A stretch of 64,000 bases of DNA. It comes from Pseudoflavitalea rhizosphaerae. GTDB lineage: Bacteria > Bacteroidota > Bacteroidia > Chitinophagales > Chitinophagaceae. Position numbers and translations under genes: made by a program. Of this stretch, positions 62,261-64,000 are shown piece by piece. The stretch's first letter is position 1, and each line of letters opens with the position of its first letter. The stretch lies in the NCBI RefSeq assembly GCF_003991355.1, contig NZ_RCSU01000010.1, forward strand, positions 227,077 through 291,076. Direction: 5' to 3'. The notes under the pieces were generated by a model, which saw nothing but the letters and a program-made list of their open reading frames with translations, was not told the DNA's origin and did no database searches.

Positions 62261-63727
62261 ATGAAAAGAATATTCTTCATTGGGACGATGCTTTATTGCA
62301 GCAGCCTCCTTGCACAGCCTGTAAAACTGAGTGGCATATTATCATCCGCTGCCGGCAAATCAATTGAGTTAAACAATCTGACTGAGCAGAAATGGAAAAT
62401 CCAGGCAGACAGCGCCGGAAAATTCAGTCAGCGTTTCAGCGATATTGAAAAAGGATACTACAGTCTCAATAGCGTTGGCCCCGTTTATCTTGCTCCCGGC
62501 TTCGATCTTAACATTACGAAGGAGAAAGATAAATTCCTGTTCCGTGGAAAAGGAAATATCGAGAACAATCTCATCGTAACACTGAATAACAATGCCAGGA
62601 AGTTGAGCGACGAAGTGAAAGGAGGAAAGATGAACATGGTACCTTTTCCTGAATTCCTGAAAAATATTGAAAACTGGAAACAGCAGCAATACCTGTTGAT
62701 CATCAAAGCAAAATTGAAAGACCCTGCTTTTTCAGCTCATCGCAGGGGAGATATCGATTACGCTGCCAGGAATATTGTCCGGGATTATACTTATGTGTAC
62801 GGTGTGGATATGAAAAAGCGGGATAACTTTTTTGAGCTGATGTCAAAGATGGCCGGCAACTTCGACAGGGCCAAACTAGATTCAGCCCGGAATGAAATGG
62901 AGGTAAAGAAACTTACAAGGGAAGAAAGGGATGTGATCGACTCCATCAATCATATCGGCACATCGATGAATGATGAAGCGCTTTTCAAGGCATCGCCAGC
63001 CTACAGGCGGTGGATGGACCAGGAGATCGGCACCATGATCTATAAACCAAAGTACAAGGACGATTTCAACAGGGGTGTTAAGTCTGAATCCATCCAGAGC
63101 AAGGTGGTGAACAATGAGATCAGCAACGCCTTCATCAGGGAATACTGGCAATATGATATTGCTTCCATTGCGTTGAAAATGTCCGAAGACATTGCAGAGG
63201 CAGACAGCATTTACACTGCTTACAGTGCTATTACCCGCAATAGTAACTATAGTGCTATCGTCAACGGTATTTACACCAAAATTAAGAAATTCACCAAAGG
63301 GGCTCCCGCGCCGGATTTCAATTTCAGGACTGTTTCCGGCGAAAAAGTATCATTGGAAAGTTTACGCGGTAATATTGTGTACATCGATGTATGGGCCACC
63401 TGGTGCGGGCCCTGCAAGGCAGAGATCCCTCATCTCAAAAAAGTGGAAGCTAACTACCATGGTAAGCCGATCAGCTTTGTGAGCATTTCAGTGGACGAGC
63501 TCAAAGACACGGATAAATGGATCGCTTATGTAACCGATAACAATCTCAAAGGAGTGCAACTGATGGCGGACAATGCTTTCAATTCAACCTTTATTCAGGA
63601 ATTTAATATCGCCGCCATTCCACGTTTTATTATGATCGATAAAGAAGGAAAGATCATTTCAGCCAATGCCATGCGGCCATCGAATAAAAAGCTCATAGCG
63701 GAACTGGATAAATATTTAGCGCTGTAA
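62261..63727 (+). CDS. TlpA-like thioredoxin-domain protein of the right Sus locus
   Basis: A 488-residue secreted protein. A signal peptide (1-18, ending LLAQ) leads into an N-terminal domain of DUF4369 type (about 20-120, KLSGILSSAAGKSIELNNL), then a helical linker and a C-terminal TlpA/AhpC-TSA thioredoxin fold (about 345-488) with active site WCGPC (Cys382, Cys385) and cis-Pro454 in AIPRF. It probably reduces disulfides in the periplasm for a protein or peptide related to this locus. It begins 16 bp after SusD and is the last gene of the operon. Confidence 0.9.
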   Translation: MKRIFFIGTMLYCSSLLAQPVKLSGILSSAAGKSIELNNLTEQKWKIQADSAGKFSQRFSDIEKGYYSLNSVGPVYLAPGFDLNITKEKDKFLFRGKGNIENNLIVTLNNNARKLSDEVKGGKMNMVPFPEFLKNIENWKQQQYLLIIKAKLKDPAFSAHRRGDIDYAARNIVRDYTYVYGVDMKKRDNFFELMSKMAGNFDRAKLDSARNEMEVKKLTREERDVIDSINHIGTSMNDEALFKASPAYRRWMDQEIGTMIYKPKYKDDFNRGVKSESIQSKVVNNEISNAFIREYWQYDIASIALKMSEDIAEADSIYTAYSAITRNSNYSAIVNGIYTKIKKFTKGAPAPDFNFRTVSGEKVSLESLRGNIVYIDVWATWCGPCKAEIPHLKKVEANYHGKPISFVSISVDELKDTDKWIAYVTDNNLKGVQLMADNAFNSTFIQEFNIAAIPRFIMIDKEGKIISANAMRPSNKKLIAELDKYLAL

Positions 63728-63763
63728 TTAAGATCTATAGTGATCCGTTCACCTATGAAAAAG

Positions 63764-63795
63764 AAATGCCTCCGGAACACCGGGGGCATTTTCTT
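63764..63795 (+). terminator. Intrinsic terminator after the right Sus operon
   Basis: AAATGCCTCCGG, loop AACA, CCGGGGGCATTT then TTC: a 12-bp stem with one G-T pair, 37 bp after the TlpA-like stop. It ends the right operon. Confidence 0.9.
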
Positions 63796-63835
63796 TGGAG
63801 CAAAATCACCGCTGAAATTCTGGCAAATCGGCCAA

Positions 63836-63869
63836 TGTCATTTTTTCAAATCCGTCGTAAAAAATGACA
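63836..63869. repeat. Perfect 11-bp inverted repeat TGTCATTTTTT/AAAAAATGACA
   Basis: Perfect 11-bp arms separated by 12 bases in the gene-free tail of the window. It could be an operator or a terminator for a gene coming from the right on the minus strand. Confidence 0.6.
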
Positions 63870-63979
63870 GAAAAAATGCGCTGGCATACAAATTGAAAAT
63901 TGCCATTTTGAATACAGCGTTCAGCGATTGTTATTCATCTTTTATGAATTTGTGTTTCATTATTCAAAATCAGTATTGT

Positions 63980-63993
63980 CCGACTAAAGTCGG
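63980..63993. repeat. Short palindrome CCGACT-AA-AGTCGG at the window edge
   Basis: Six-bp arms with a two-base centre. It may be a fragment of a larger repeat cut by the window end. Confidence 0.35.
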
Positions 63994-64000
63994 GTTATAA

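Noticed and set aside
63740..64000. 86-codon frame at the window end
   Set aside because: It runs through a strong terminator and inverted repeats and shows no protein family features.

Overview
The window comes from a member of the Bacteroidota, most likely the Chitinophagaceae (family level is inference). Evidence: SusC/SusD pairs each with an ECF sigma factor and a FecR anti-sigma factor, a PorP/SprF protein beside a giant protein with a gliding-motility type C-terminus, a type IX sorting tail on a secreted esterase, almost no Shine-Dalgarno sequences, and -7 boxes of the Bacteroidota form TAnnTTTG. No rRNA, tRNA, CRISPR array, insertion sequence or phage gene was seen.

1-10974 (minus strand) is the division and cell wall (dcw) operon, in transcription order mraZ, rsmH, ftsL-like, ftsI, murE, mraY, murD, ftsW, murG, murC. 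The genes are tightly packed, with overlaps or zero gaps, and murC is cut by the window start. Upstream of mraZ are four GTGGG-like cores at exact 10-bp period, a candidate MraZ operator. Then comes an array of six short hairpins (11367-11550), followed by queA on the plus strand.

11613-19024 is housekeeping and envelope: queA, an orphan sensor kinase, a YqgE protein, a small outer-membrane barrel, a DUF4136 lipoprotein and a secreted esterase carrying PKD-like domains and a type IX tail.

19033-24367 is the most distinctive part. A four-gene minus-strand operon (UbiA-type phosphoribosyltransferase, DprE1-like oxidase, DprE2-like SDR, HAD phosphatase) looks like a complete route to polyprenyl-phosphate-D-arabinofuranose, known mainly from mycobacteria. 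A GT-C-like multi-membrane protein is divergently transcribed from the same 114-bp intergenic region and is a candidate arabinosyltransferase. The DprE1-like protein has Ala where mycobacterial DprE1 has the Cys attacked by benzothiazinones.

24415-43366 is mixed: recG, a 1245-residue CHU_C adhesin-like protein with PorP/SprF, cardiolipin synthase, two LytTR regulators flanking an OmpA-like protein, a pair of paralogous small membrane proteins, a secreted Ntn hydrolase, a PQQ-type propeller, an HTH regulator, a surface-repeat protein, an SGNH hydrolase and a tail-fibre-like protein.

43436-63727 holds two divergent nutrient-uptake loci. The left one (minus) runs sigma, FecR, SusC, SusD, zinc metallopeptidase, two DUF4302 lipoproteins and an isoaspartyl peptidase, with short gaps. 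The right one (plus) runs sigma, FecR, SusC, SusD and a TlpA-like thioredoxin. Both SusC proteins carry an N-terminal STN domain, so each locus is probably switched on by its own cargo through FecR and the sigma factor. The hydrolases suggest that the left locus handles peptides; this is inference.
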